Shown here: positions 56,162-64,000 of the stretch, one piece after another
How positions within the stretch are numbered: position 1 is the stretch's first letter
Layout of the letters: the number at the start of each line of letters is the position of its first letter
Source of the DNA: Holophagae bacterium
GTDB lineage: Bacteria; Acidobacteriota; Holophagae; Acanthopleuribacterales; Acanthopleuribacteraceae
Direction of reading: 5' to 3'
Assembly: GCA_029263455.1 (NCBI GenBank)
Contig: JAJCXM010000004.1
Coordinates: forward strand, 372,001-436,000
Length of the DNA stretch: 64,000 nucleotides
Notes under the pieces: model-generated
The model's database searches: none
What the model was told of the DNA's origin: nothing
Seen by the model: only the letters and a program-made list of their open reading frames with translations
Program-made: the position numbers and the translations under genes

Positions 56162-56566
56162 CTAAGGGGAGAGTCTGGATCTGATTTTCTCGAGTACGCG
56201 CGCATTCGCAGCTGGAAAGAGAGCTGGAAGCAATTCATTAACATGACACCAATACCAGGGTTCTTGCGGATCCAAGCTTCGTTGTTGCTCGATCGGTTTC
56301 GCTTCGTAAAAGCGAATACAAATCGTTTTTGTCGCGTAGTCAAATCGGCATTCATCGAGCAAATCACCTAGCCTAACGCTAAGACCCGTTTCTTCGAAGA
56401 GCTCACGACTTAAGGCTTGCTCGTCAGTTTCACCGGGCTCTATCTTGCCTCCAGGAAATTCCAACATGCCGCCCAAATGTACCTGCTTCGGCCTTTTACC
56501 AACAAGAACGTGTTGTCCGTTAAAGACAATTGCCGCAACCACTTGCACAACTAATTGGCTATTCAT
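56162..56566 (-). CDS. mutT: MutT-type Nudix hydrolase (8-oxo-dGTP diphosphatase)
   Basis: A 134-residue protein whose Nudix box (G40-x5-E46-x7-R54-E55-L-x-E58-E59-x-G61-L) is complete, and VVAAIVFNGQHVLVGKRP precedes it as in MutT. The likely role is removal of oxidised dGTP. Its 5' neighbour is rpsA, separated by a hairpin, and its 3' neighbour is the PH-like gene. Confidence 0.88.
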   Translation of the reverse strand: MNSQLVVQVVAAIVFNGQHVLVGKRPKQVHLGGMLEFPGGKIEPGETDEQALSRELFEETGLSVRLGDLLDECRFDYATKTICIRFYEAKPIEQQRSLDPQEPWYWCHVNELLPALFPAANARVLEKIRSRLSP

Positions 56567-56577
56567 GGAGAAATGGA

Positions 56578-56600
56578 ATGGGCCGCGATGCGCGGCCCAT
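56578..56600 (-). terminator. Hairpin between rpsA and mutT, possible weak terminator
   Basis: ATGGGCCGCG (56578-56587) pairs perfectly with CGCGGCCCAT (56591-56600) around a 3-nt loop. The minus-strand tail TCCATTTCT is not a T-run, so partial termination or an RNA 3'-end stabiliser is as likely as full termination. It would give more rpsA than mutT-purB transcript. Confidence 0.55.
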
Positions 56601-56606
56601 AATTGC

Positions 56607-58853
56607 TTACTTCACCAAATGTTTCATGATGTCGCCAAAGGTGGCACCACCCGAAGACTGGTTCTTGGTGTATTCCTGAACGATCTTTCGTTCCTGTTGT
56701 TGGTGCATACGACGAATACTGAGATCAACACGTCGGTCACGATTTGAGACGCGCGTTATCAAAGCCTCAACTTCTTGACCTTCTTTGAAGTTGTCGGTCA
56801 ATTTCTTGCCGCGCTCCACACCCGTATCACTCGCGCGGATATAACCTTCAACGTGTTCAGAAAGCCTAACGTTGAGGCCCGAATCTGCCACTCGAGATAT
56901 GGTAGCCATAATGACTTGACCCTCTCGGTGCTGATTTGAATACTCAAGCCAGGGATCTGTCGAGAGCTGCTTGATGCCTAACGAGACCTTGTGGTTTTCG
57001 GTATCCACGGCCAGAACAATCACCTCAACCTCTTGGCCCTTAGTGACGAACTCTTCGGGTTTGGCATTGCGCTCGCCCCATTGGAAGTCGCTGATGTGAA
57101 CCAAGCCATCAATGCCTTCTTCAATCTCGACAAAGGCACCAAATTCAGTAATGTTCCTGACCTTACCTCGCACCTTGCTGCCGACTGGAAAACGTGCGGA
57201 AAGCGAGTCCCAAGGATTCTCTTCTGTTTGCCGTACGCTCAATGAAACCTTACGGTTGGTTACATCGATGTCCAATACTTTGACATTAACGACATCACCT
57301 TTTTTCAGGGATTGACCGGGGTTGCGTACCTTTTTGGTCCAGCTCAACTCAGATACATGGACCAGCCCTTCAACGCCAGGTTCGAGTTCAACAAACGCAC
57401 CAAAACCAGTAAGGTTCAATACTTTGCCTTCAACAACTTTACCAGCCGCAAAAGTTTCGGGGGCCGACAACCAAGGATCCGGCAAGATTTGTTTGAGACC
57501 CAAACTCACTTTGTCGTTCTCTTTGTCAAGGCGGAGGACCTTAACTTCAAGCTCTTGGTTAACTTCCAACAATTCATTGGGATGGTTGACTCTGCCCCAA
57601 GACATATCTGTTATATGCAGAAGACCATCGAGGCCACCCATATCAATAAACGCGCCGTAGTCTGTGATGTTCTTGACACGCCCTTGAAGGATTGCTCCTT
57701 CTTCTAAGTTTTCTAGTAACTTCGCGCGGCCAGCATCATACTCCTTGCGCAACAGCTCTTTACGAGAAAGGATAATATTGCCTCGGCGGCGCTGTAACTT
57801 GGTGATCTCAAAAGACGCCTTTAAGCCAATCAGATCCTGATAGTCTTTTTGAGGGCGAAGGGTCGACAACGACGTTGGCAAAAACGCTCTAACGCCAATG
57901 TCGACAATAAATCCGCCTTTAACTTTTTCTACAATTAAACCGTCGATGCTTTCACCCTTCGTACTAATCGCGTCGATATCATCCCAAATATGAGATACAC
58001 GGGCTCGTTCGTAAGAAAGCGGCACATACTGCGCATCTTTACCGTACCGACAGACCATCACGCGAAGTTTGTCGCCATATTTGGCTATACATTCGCCTTT
58101 TTCGTCCTGTAGTTCTGTGATTGGGATGGCACCTTCAATTCGAGCGCCAATATCCAAGAGCACTTCACTATCAGTGAGACTGACGACGGTTCCTTCAACA
58201 ATATCGCCAGCGTGGTAGCGGCGATATTGATCATATTCATCTAATAACTCTTCAAAACTCTTTTCGGACGAACCCTCTTCTTTTTCTGAAGACGTTTTGG
58301 CGGCAGCGACAGGCACTGTTTCAGCAGTTGCGTTGTCAACTTCTTCCGATACGTCTTGTGTGCTGATATCCACAGTTTTGGAATCTGACGACTCGTCTGC
58401 TGTCGCCTCAGTCACGTTTGGCTCAACGGCAGTTGACTCAACGGCGGTTGGCTCGACTTTAGTTTGTTCAACCTCGGTCTGCTCATCGGCGGTTGGCTCA
58501 ACGGTAGTTGGCTCGACGGGTTGTTCAACCTCGGTCTGCTCAGCAGCAGCTGGCTCAACGGCGGTTGGCTCGACTTTAGTTTGTTCAATCTCGGTCTGCT
58601 CAACGGCGGTTGGCTCGGCCTCGGTCTGCCCGGCTTCAGTCTGCTCGACTTCTGCACTTGCCTCGTCCACGACTTGCTCTGTTGATTCTGGCGGCTGTGC
58701 CTCTTGCGCGACCACAGCTGGCGTAGATTCTACGCCAGATTCTGTAATAGCTTCCGCCGGTTGGGCGTCCACCGTTTCGGTCGTCTCAACCTGGGGTTCG
58801 GCTTGAGACTCGGTGTTTTCGGATGTTGTCTTATCGACGTTTTCTTGCATCAT
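56607..58853 (-). CDS. rpsA: Ribosomal protein bS1 with a long acidic repetitive N-terminal extension
   Basis: A 748-residue protein with six S1 RNA-binding domains from about residue 212 on: starts GDIVEGTVVSL, GESIDGLIVEKV, GAILQGRVKNITDYGAFIDMGG, GKVVEGKVLNLTGFGAFVEL, GSKVRGKVRNITEFGAFVEI and GQVIMATISRV. The third to fifth are the best conserved. Typical bS1 has about 550 residues; the extra 200 at the N-terminus are Glu, Thr, Val, Ala and Pro only in large part, including tandem VEQTEVEPTAVEPT-like units. This part is probably disordered. The ATG at 58853 has GGAGG upstream by 9 nt. It is the first gene of the run towards mutT, purB and the DUF2520 gene. Confidence 0.95.
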   Translation of the reverse strand: MMQENVDKTTSENTESQAEPQVETTETVDAQPAEAITESGVESTPAVVAQEAQPPESTEQVVDEASAEVEQTEAGQTEAEPTAVEQTEIEQTKVEPTAVEPAAAEQTEVEQPVEPTTVEPTADEQTEVEQTKVEPTAVESTAVEPNVTEATADESSDSKTVDISTQDVSEEVDNATAETVPVAAAKTSSEKEEGSSEKSFEELLDEYDQYRRYHAGDIVEGTVVSLTDSEVLLDIGARIEGAIPITELQDEKGECIAKYGDKLRVMVCRYGKDAQYVPLSYERARVSHIWDDIDAISTKGESIDGLIVEKVKGGFIVDIGVRAFLPTSLSTLRPQKDYQDLIGLKASFEITKLQRRRGNIILSRKELLRKEYDAGRAKLLENLEEGAILQGRVKNITDYGAFIDMGGLDGLLHITDMSWGRVNHPNELLEVNQELEVKVLRLDKENDKVSLGLKQILPDPWLSAPETFAAGKVVEGKVLNLTGFGAFVELEPGVEGLVHVSELSWTKKVRNPGQSLKKGDVVNVKVLDIDVTNRKVSLSVRQTEENPWDSLSARFPVGSKVRGKVRNITEFGAFVEIEEGIDGLVHISDFQWGERNAKPEEFVTKGQEVEVIVLAVDTENHKVSLGIKQLSTDPWLEYSNQHREGQVIMATISRVADSGLNVRLSEHVEGYIRASDTGVERGKKLTDNFKEGQEVEALITRVSNRDRRVDLSIRRMHQQQERKIVQEYTKNQSSGGATFGDIMKHLVK
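58400..58650 (-). repeat. Degenerate tandem repeats in the 5' part of rpsA
   Basis: A 45-bp unit at 58441-58485 recurs at 58558-58602 with one mismatch, and shorter 15-bp GGTTGGCTC-type units fill the gap and flanks. The copies are 117 bp (39 codons) apart. They encode the acidic Glu-Thr-Val-Pro stretch, and length variation between strains is likely. Confidence 0.9.
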
Positions 58854-59027
58854 GGGTGGATTCCTCCGTTTGGTTGGTGTGTATGTCTTCGCTTACGGAT
58901 TGCCGGGGTGATTGGTTGATAAATTGGCCCTAGGCGCACATTGACAAAGCAACCAAGTATTGTAGACAAAATTGAAGCTAAACGAAAGCCAAATCCCCAG
59001 CGAAGCTACACTGAATGCTATTTACAT

Positions 59028-59993
59028 TCATACTAGGTACGCTGCAGCAAAGCCAATTTGTGCCCAAAACATCATCAAATACATGTGTTTCCAAGACGGA
59101 TGGTTCTCAACTCGGCTCAAGGCATCTGGATCGCGCAAAATCAAATACACGGTATAACTTCCCCAGACAAACAGGGAAAAGCCCAGACCAAGTAAAAACA
59201 AAGGATCGCCTGATAAGATCGGTTGGCCATCGACCTTCAACCAAACACCCATCGGGATCAGGAGCCAAGGTAGGACAAAACAAGGTGCAATCATCCATGC
59301 AGCTCTTTTGACGCCATAACGATTGGGAAGCGTATTGCATTGTCCGCGTAAATCGCCTTCCATGTCACTAAAATCTTTGGTTGAGGCTGCACCAATCAGA
59401 AAGAGAAAGAATATGAATCCTATATACCAGGGTTCAATGTGCCAGACCGAGGCCAATACCGACCAACCAGCGACCTTCAGGAGCCATCCACGTGGGATCG
59501 ATATGGTTAAATTGGCCCCGAAGGTCATGCGCTTGGTTCGACCCAGTGCGGGCACCGAATAAATCAACGTCATGATAGCGGCGATCAAATAGAACCATAT
59601 ACATTCGTGATACGACCAAGCCAACCAAGATCTTTCGCCCCAACTAGCCACTGGAAACGGAACGACCCACCATGTCATAACTACGCTAACTACATAAAGT
59701 GAGTAAGTAAAAACAAGGGCTGCGCCGCGACTGATGGCGCCCGTCACCAACGGCCTGTTTGGCTTGTTGATGCGGTCGATCTCAAGATCGTAAATCTGAT
59801 TCACGCCATTGCTGGCTGCATTCAAGAGAGCTGCCGCCAACGCCGCAATCATCACAAGAGCCAATTCGTCCCATGTGAAAACGCCAGCGCGCGAACTATG
59901 CCTTGAACCCCACGCCGTCAGTGCACCAGAAACAACCCCTAACATGGGCGCAATCAGCGTAAATGGCCTGGCAAATTCGATGTATGTTTTCAT
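59028..59993 (-). CDS. UbiA-family prenyltransferase
   Basis: A 321-residue membrane prenyltransferase with about nine hydrophobic segments. The first Asp-rich motif is NQIYDLEID (Asn65, Asp69, Asp73), matching NxxxDxxxD, and the second is DFSDMEGD at about 210, the DxxD-type motif. Both bind prenyl diphosphate via Mg2+. The substrate could be a quinone ring, chlorophyll-like porphyrin or glycerol phosphate; the second motif (DxxDxxGD) is close to the chlorophyll-synthase/digeranylgeranylglyceryl branches, which I cannot distinguish here. The ATG at 59993 is preferred over the GTG 4 codons upstream. It is divergent from a polyprenyl diphosphate synthase, which is a plausible source of its substrate. 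Confidence 0.87.
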   Translation of the reverse strand: MKTYIEFARPFTLIAPMLGVVSGALTAWGSRHSSRAGVFTWDELALVMIAALAAALLNAASNGVNQIYDLEIDRINKPNRPLVTGAISRGAALVFTYSLYVVSVVMTWWVVPFPVASWGERSWLAWSYHECIWFYLIAAIMTLIYSVPALGRTKRMTFGANLTISIPRGWLLKVAGWSVLASVWHIEPWYIGFIFFLFLIGAASTKDFSDMEGDLRGQCNTLPNRYGVKRAAWMIAPCFVLPWLLIPMGVWLKVDGQPILSGDPLFLLGLGFSLFVWGSYTVYLILRDPDALSRVENHPSWKHMYLMMFWAQIGFAAAYLV

Positions 59994-60140
59994 GGACCTG
60001 GTCACTAGTCTGTTTCCGATCGCTTTCGAGCTGGCATTCTGCCCGATTCATCGCGAGAAGGCAAGGCAAGCAACTTCTATTAACCAGCTTCGTTTGCTAA
60101 GTTAAACGCTGACCGAACCCGACCGAACAAGGATTTGCTT

Positions 60141-61061
60141 GTGCCACTAGACAAAATGAAACGGGTCGTGTTCCCCAAGGAATGGTCCCTCCAGGTTTAC
60201 CTCGAACAGAGCAAGCGCGAAGTGGAAGCGCGTCTTTCGCAACTCCCCTTATTGAGTTCGCGCCATACGCCAGCTGGCGAAGCCATGCGCTACGCATTAG
60301 CGACGCCTGGCAAGCGCTTTCGTGCATTGATGGTGATTGCCACGGCCGATATTTTTGAAAAGGGGTCCGACGCTGTTGTGATGGGAGCGGCACTGGCCGT
60401 TGAGTCAATCCATCTAGCGAGCTTGATCCTGGACGACCTGCCCTGCATGGACGACGCTTCGTTGCGTCGCGGACAGCCAACCCTCCATACGCGAGTCGGT
60501 GAAGCCGATGCAATCTTGGCAGCCATGGCGTTAGTCGCCGAGGCACACCATCAATTAAGAGGTGATCTAGCCCAGCGGCGTTCCGAAATGAAGAAACTCA
60601 ACCGCATGTCTCAAGTGTTGACCCACGCATATTCGCTCGACGGTTTGAGTGGCGGACAAAGCGACGACTTACAAGATCGACCGGATTTGGATTTGGCGGC
60701 TCTCGAATTGATTCATGCCAAAAAGACAGGCACATTATTTACGGCTTCAGTAGAATTAGCCTGCATTTGGTGTGGTGCCAGAGCCAGGGAACAAGAGCAA
60801 CTAGTGTCCTATGCGAAGAATCTAGGCTTGGCTTTCCAGATTAAAGACGACCTACTTGACCGTGAAGACTCCAAGCAAACGGGCAAGGATAGCGCTAAAG
60901 ATACCCACAAAACGACGTTCGTATCACTATTGGGGGCAAAAGCCTGCCACGAACTATACAGCGAATTGATGGAAGCGGCACTTGCGCAACTGAAACCACT
61001 TGGCGATGGCGCACGCCACATCAGAGAGCTGACACATGCGATATGGCATCGTCTTAATTAG
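60141..61061 (+). CDS. Polyprenyl diphosphate synthase (FPP/GGPP type)
   Basis: A 306-residue trans-prenyltransferase. PGKRFRALM is the Gly-Lys-Arg IPP site at about 57-65, the first Asp-rich motif is DDLPCMDD at 98-105, and the second is DDLLD at 236-240, with GGQSDDL between them. The first motif (DDxxxxD with two extra residues) is that of bacterial short-chain synthases. Product length is not clear; Ala92-Ser94 just upstream are small, which allows C20 rather than only C15. The GTG at 60141 is chosen because AAGGA lies 7 nt upstream; the TTG at 60135 is too close to it. It is divergent from a UbiA-like prenyltransferase. Confidence 0.9.
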   Translation: MPLDKMKRVVFPKEWSLQVYLEQSKREVEARLSQLPLLSSRHTPAGEAMRYALATPGKRFRALMVIATADIFEKGSDAVVMGAALAVESIHLASLILDDLPCMDDASLRRGQPTLHTRVGEADAILAAMALVAEAHHQLRGDLAQRRSEMKKLNRMSQVLTHAYSLDGLSGGQSDDLQDRPDLDLAALELIHAKKTGTLFTASVELACIWCGARAREQEQLVSYAKNLGLAFQIKDDLLDREDSKQTGKDSAKDTHKTTFVSLLGAKACHELYSELMEAALAQLKPLGDGARHIRELTHAIWHRLN

Positions 61062-61146
61062 CACAAACTTGCACGCAGGGCTGCGAGGCGTGCCGCTCTC
61101 ACACTTGATTTTGCGTTAAGGTTATGGCAGTCTAAGGTGCAGTTTG

Positions 61147-61176
61147 CTGCGAGCATTTCAAGTTACCCGCTCGCAG
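61147..61176 (+). other. Hairpin between the prenyl synthase and leucine dehydrogenase genes
   Basis: CTGCGAGC (61147-61154) pairs with GCTCGCAG (61169-61176) perfectly over 8 bp, with a 14-nt loop and a short TTTCGTC tail. It may end the prenyl-synthase transcript or bind a regulator of the downstream gene. Confidence 0.45.
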
Positions 61177-61316
61177 TTTCGTCTATACAAACCTCATGTT
61201 TCCCCGCCCTACCTTAAGGTGTTGCAGGATTCAGGTCCCAACCTAATGTAGGTATCAAATACATCGTCGAGAATAGGTTATGACCGAACTCGTCAACTTC
61301 TACATAAGGAGTAGTC

Positions 61317-62450
61317 ATGATTGACTCGAATAAAGTGTCCCGCCTGAATGTGCCCCGATGGGAGGCTGTTTATCGCTGCGAAATCGTACCTGGCGTCATT
61401 TCCATTATTGCTATTCATGACGTGACTAGAGGTCGTGCCTTGGGCGGATGCCGCATGACCATGTACGAGAACGAGTCACAGGCTTTGACCGACGCATTGC
61501 GACTTTCGCGAGGCATGACTTTTAAAAACGCGATTGCCGATTTGCCACTTGGCGGCGGAAAGTCAGTTATTGTCTGTGACCCCAAAGTTGCGGGCAAAGA
61601 ACGCGAATCAATCCTTGAGGCCTTTGGCCATTTCGTAGCATGGGTTAATAGAAAACACGACGTCTATTACACAGCCGAGGATATGAACACGACCGTTGCA
61701 GACATGCACGTTGCCAAACGCCATACCAAACACATTTTTGGGACTGATGTCGATCCATCACCCTATACAGCCTGGGGCGTATTTTCGTCCATCAAATATG
61801 CGGTGGACTATTTTGCTATCGATCTCTTTGATGGCCACCGCGACATCGACGGCAAATCAATCCTAATACAAGGCCTCGGCAAGGTCGGAAGAAAGTTATG
61901 CCAATACCTATACGAGGCTGGCGCAAAAGTTATCGTTTCAGATATTCACGAAGACTCGGCCAATGCGGCAGCCCAACAGTTTCCCGGTGTCGAAATCGTT
62001 AAGCCTGACGAAGTCTTTAAGATAGAGGCAGACGTATTTGCACCCTGCGCCCGCGGCGAGGTGATCAATCACAATAATATTGATGATTTACGTTTCAAAA
62101 TAATATGCGGTGCGGCCAATAACCAGTTGGAAAATTCGAAAATTGGGCTTTTGGTCCAATCCAAAGGCATCGTTTATTGTCCTGACTATATCGCCAACAT
62201 GGGCGGCGTCTGCTCTATTCAATACCTAGAGATAGATCAGCTTTCCGACGAAGTTACTAAAGAAAACATTGAACGAACCGTTAGAAAGATGTTGGGTCTT
62301 ACCTTTCGCGCTGGTTTCCGCAAAAACCTGCCCTTCAACGAAGCCGTTGATCATGTTGTCAAACAGATTGTCTGGGGAAAGCCAAAGGAGAATCACGGCT
62401 TTTCCAACCAGATTATTTTCCCATTTACCTCGACCGCCGAACCCGCCTAA
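61317..62450 (+). CDS. ldh: Leucine dehydrogenase (Glu/Leu/Phe/Val family)
   Basis: A 377-residue NAD-dependent dehydrogenase that deaminates branched-chain amino acids to 2-oxo acids. The N-terminal half has IIAIHDVTRGRALGGCRM and FKNAIADLPLGGGKSVIV (the catalytic Lys region), then YYTAEDMNTTVADM. The NAD fold has GLGKVGRKLCQYLYEAGAKVIVSD (GxGxxG and terminal Asp). IICGAANNQLE and PDYIANMGGVC are typical of this branch. Phe or Val specificity cannot be excluded. It is close to the family's usual 350 residues. The ribosome site AAGGAG precedes the ATG at 61317. Its stop overlaps the convergent heptose gene by 4 bp. Confidence 0.92.
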   Translation: MIDSNKVSRLNVPRWEAVYRCEIVPGVISIIAIHDVTRGRALGGCRMTMYENESQALTDALRLSRGMTFKNAIADLPLGGGKSVIVCDPKVAGKERESILEAFGHFVAWVNRKHDVYYTAEDMNTTVADMHVAKRHTKHIFGTDVDPSPYTAWGVFSSIKYAVDYFAIDLFDGHRDIDGKSILIQGLGKVGRKLCQYLYEAGAKVIVSDIHEDSANAAAQQFPGVEIVKPDEVFKIEADVFAPCARGEVINHNNIDDLRFKIICGAANNQLENSKIGLLVQSKGIVYCPDYIANMGGVCSIQYLEIDQLSDEVTKENIERTVRKMLGLTFRAGFRKNLPFNEAVDHVVKQIVWGKPKENHGFSNQIIFPFTSTAEPA

Positions 62451-62941
62451 GTTAGGCGCGCGCGCTCGAGAATCGTTTCAATAATGCCGCTAGATGAACG
62501 GCCAGCATGAAAGGGAAGCGATCGCACTGTTCCACCGTTAGCTAGAACAAAATCGGCACCCACAATTTGCTCAGGTGCCCAATCTCCACCTTTGACCAGC
62601 ACATCCGGAAGCAGTGACTTGATCAATTCAGCTGGCGTGTCCTGTTCAAAACCAATAACCATATCCACACAGCGTAATCCAGCCAAAACAAAGGCGCGAT
62701 CCTCAAAGCCCACGATAGGACGTGTCTTTCCTTTTAGTCGTTTTATAGAGGCATCCGAATTCAATCCGATAATCAGACTTTCACCCAGGGACTTTGCCTC
62801 TTGCAGATAGGCGACATGTCCTCGATGCAACACATCGAAGCAACCATTCGTAAATACACACTGCCCCATCGAGGGGCGACGCTCAGACCAAAAAGGTTCA
62901 AGTTGCTGCCAGTTCAAGAATATTTGTGCTGAAGACGACAA
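62447..62941 (-). CDS. rfaE2: D-glycero-beta-D-manno-heptose 1-phosphate adenylyltransferase
   Basis: A 164-residue nucleotidyltransferase for ADP-heptose, the inner-core LPS precursor. TNGCFDVLHRGHVAYLQEAKSLG carries the HxGH ATP motif, and GLNSDASIKRLKGKTRPI, PELIKSLLPDVLVKGGDW and GTVRSLPFHAGRSSSGIIETIL match RfaE2/HldE-C. It is separate from the kinase domain with which it is fused in E. coli. It supports LPS with a heptose core and fits the LptD homologue in this window. It is divergent from thioredoxin. Confidence 0.92.
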   Translation of the reverse strand: MSSSAQIFLNWQQLEPFWSERRPSMGQCVFTNGCFDVLHRGHVAYLQEAKSLGESLIIGLNSDASIKRLKGKTRPIVGFEDRAFVLAGLRCVDMVIGFEQDTPAELIKSLLPDVLVKGGDWAPEQIVGADFVLANGGTVRSLPFHAGRSSSGIIETILERARLT

Positions 62942-63010
62942 GCGTAGCTTTACCCCACTAGGGTTATTGTTTATGCTGAACCCATTCCATTATCAAGCGA
63001 GGAGATAGCC

Positions 63011-63334
<324 letters not shown>

Positions 63335-63784
63335 GCTCAAATTATATTAACCTTGCGATAACCGCAGAATTGTTGTCGAAAATAGAAACTCTAAAGCAGG
63401 GTAAGCCTATTGAATACAACAACTTCTGCGGTTTGTCATTTTTTTGACACATGTAGGCATAGTCATTCGCCGTCAGCGACAAATAGCCACATAATGGGAT
63501 TTCTCCCATCAATGACCCCGTTTCAAACACTCGCAAGTCACTAATTCAAAATAACTTACCAAGAATACGCCTTCGCTAGATAGCGTTCGAGCATTTCTTT
63601 ACTGAATTTGTCAAAAAATTGACACCAACGGGCGTCGTGTCAAAACATTGACGCTTTCTCGTATTGTGGTTTTGTGCGTAAACATCTGTATTCAAAGTAC
63701 TTGACCTTTCAGCAGAGAGTGGCCTAACTCTTGCTCAATTCAGTTGCTATTGAGGAATGCATCTGAATTGGAGGAGACAAGGTA
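63335..63784. promoter_or_regulatory. 450-bp control region with three TGTCA-N6-TGAC(A/G) palindromes
   Basis: No gene was recognised here. Three copies of one palindrome occur: TGTCA-N6-TGACA at 63434-63449, TGTCA-N6-TGACA at 63609-63624 and TGTCA-N6-TGACG at 63638-63653. The second and third are 29 bp apart, near three helical turns. The 6-bp spacer is that of Crp/Fnr-family operators, with C in place of G in the half-site. The probable target is the downstream sigma factor. Confidence 0.6.
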
Positions 63785-64000
63785 ATGGGGATACTTAAGC
63801 CGGCTATCGATTTGGAATCTGAATCTTGGACACGTGAAGAACTGATCGAGAATTACTTACCTTTAGTACGTTATTTGGCCCACCACATCAGCATGAAACT
63901 ACCATCTCATGTGGAGTTGGACGACCTTATTCATGCAGGTGTAATTGGCTTGATAGATGCCGTCGACAAATACGATCGATCTCGCGGCATAAAGTTTAGG
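63785..64000 (+). CDS. fliA: FliA/WhiG-type sigma factor, 3' end off window
   Basis: The first 72 residues of a sigma-70 group 3 protein, running off the right edge. LIENYLPLVRYLAHHISMKLPSHVELDDLIHAGVIGLIDAVDKYDRSRGIKF is region 2.1-2.3 of the flagellar/sporulation sigma (FliA, WhiG) subfamily, which directs late flagellar and chemotaxis genes in motile bacteria. Preceding residues (MGILKPAIDLESESWTREE) are a short N-terminus with no region 1.1, as expected. The ribosome site GGAGG lies about 11 nt before the ATG. It is preceded by an unusually long, palindrome-rich control region. Confidence 0.9.
   Translation, partial: MGILKPAIDLESESWTREELIENYLPLVRYLAHHISMKLPSHVELDDLIHAGVIGLIDAVDKYDRSRGIKFR

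Noticed and set aside
58400-58650. CRISPR-like spacing of repeats
   Set aside because: Units are degenerate, in frame with the rpsA coding sequence, and lack unique spacers or cas genes.
58297-58806. Long plus-strand frame of 169 codons opposite the rpsA repeat
   Set aside because: It is Ser/Val/Thr/Cys-rich and is created by the tandem repeat being open on both strands; no ribosome site or start context.

Overview
This 64 kb window looks like chromosomal backbone of a Gram-negative, diderm heterotroph of roughly even base composition. An LptD homologue, a TonB-dependent receptor, a heptose-phosphate adenylyltransferase and C-terminal-aromatic beta-barrel proteins show an outer membrane with LPS. 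Eukaryote-like Ser/Thr kinases (one with TPRs, one fused to a receiver domain), a Tat-exported DUF1501 protein beside a DUF1549/DUF1553 protein, a roughly 115 kDa NAD-glutamate dehydrogenase and a fused hydantoinase/5-oxoprolinase together suggest Acidobacteriota (Holophagae/Acanthopleuribacter-like). This assignment is inference; no rRNA gene is present. I see no insertion sequence, prophage or CRISPR array.

Layout. 1-6.1 kb: the 3'-truncated gene of a secreted gingipain-type (C25) protease, divergent from a ketosynthase-fold protein that has lost its catalytic residues, then a TonB-dependent receptor. 6.6-12.7 kb: CDF metal transporter, kinase-TPR protein, a small secreted protein, a VOC protein, a DNA-alkylation-repair-like protein and a 67-residue protein. 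12.9-16.1 kb: DUF1501/DUF1549 pair. 16.2-22.0 kb: glutamate dehydrogenase, a bactofilin-alanine dehydrogenase-LipM operon, tRNA-Gly(CCC). 22.2-30.7 kb: MltD-like lytic transglycosylase, a two-gene ABC exporter, and a 5-oxoprolinase/hydantoinase fusion overlapping a class III sirtuin.

30.8-36.5 kb is an all-plus run of envelope proteins of unknown role: YIP1-like, DUF2752, two tandem secreted transglutaminase-fold/CARDB-like paralogues and a beta-barrel-like protein. 36.4-40.4 kb is a tightly overlapping minus-strand operon: secreted protein, LptD, and a fusion of a polyprenol/phytol-kinase-like domain with a DUF92 (VTE6-like) domain. 40.7-47.4 kb: receiver-kinase fusion, coiled-coil peptide, membrane M23 peptidase, SecA; then guaB.

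49.0-51.5 kb is the classical rplM-rpsI-rpsB-tsf unit, with a recognisable promoter and a strong terminator. 51.5-53.3 kb is an ECF sigma/anti-sigma/secreted-protein trio. 53.4-58.9 kb is an rpsA-mutT-PH-like-purB-DUF2520 run, in which S1 carries a long acidic repetitive N-terminal extension. 59.0-64.0 kb: a UbiA-type prenyltransferase divergent from a polyprenyl diphosphate synthase, leucine dehydrogenase, RfaE2, thioredoxin, and the 5' part of a FliA/WhiG-type sigma factor preceded by three TGTCA-N6-TGAC(A/G) palindromes.

The strongest candidates for undescribed biology are the tandem transglutaminase-like envelope cluster, the LptD-linked two-domain isoprenoid kinase fusion, the receiver-Ser/Thr-kinase fusion, the catalytically dead ketosynthase beside a gingipain-like protease, and the repeated operator in front of the flagellar-type sigma factor.
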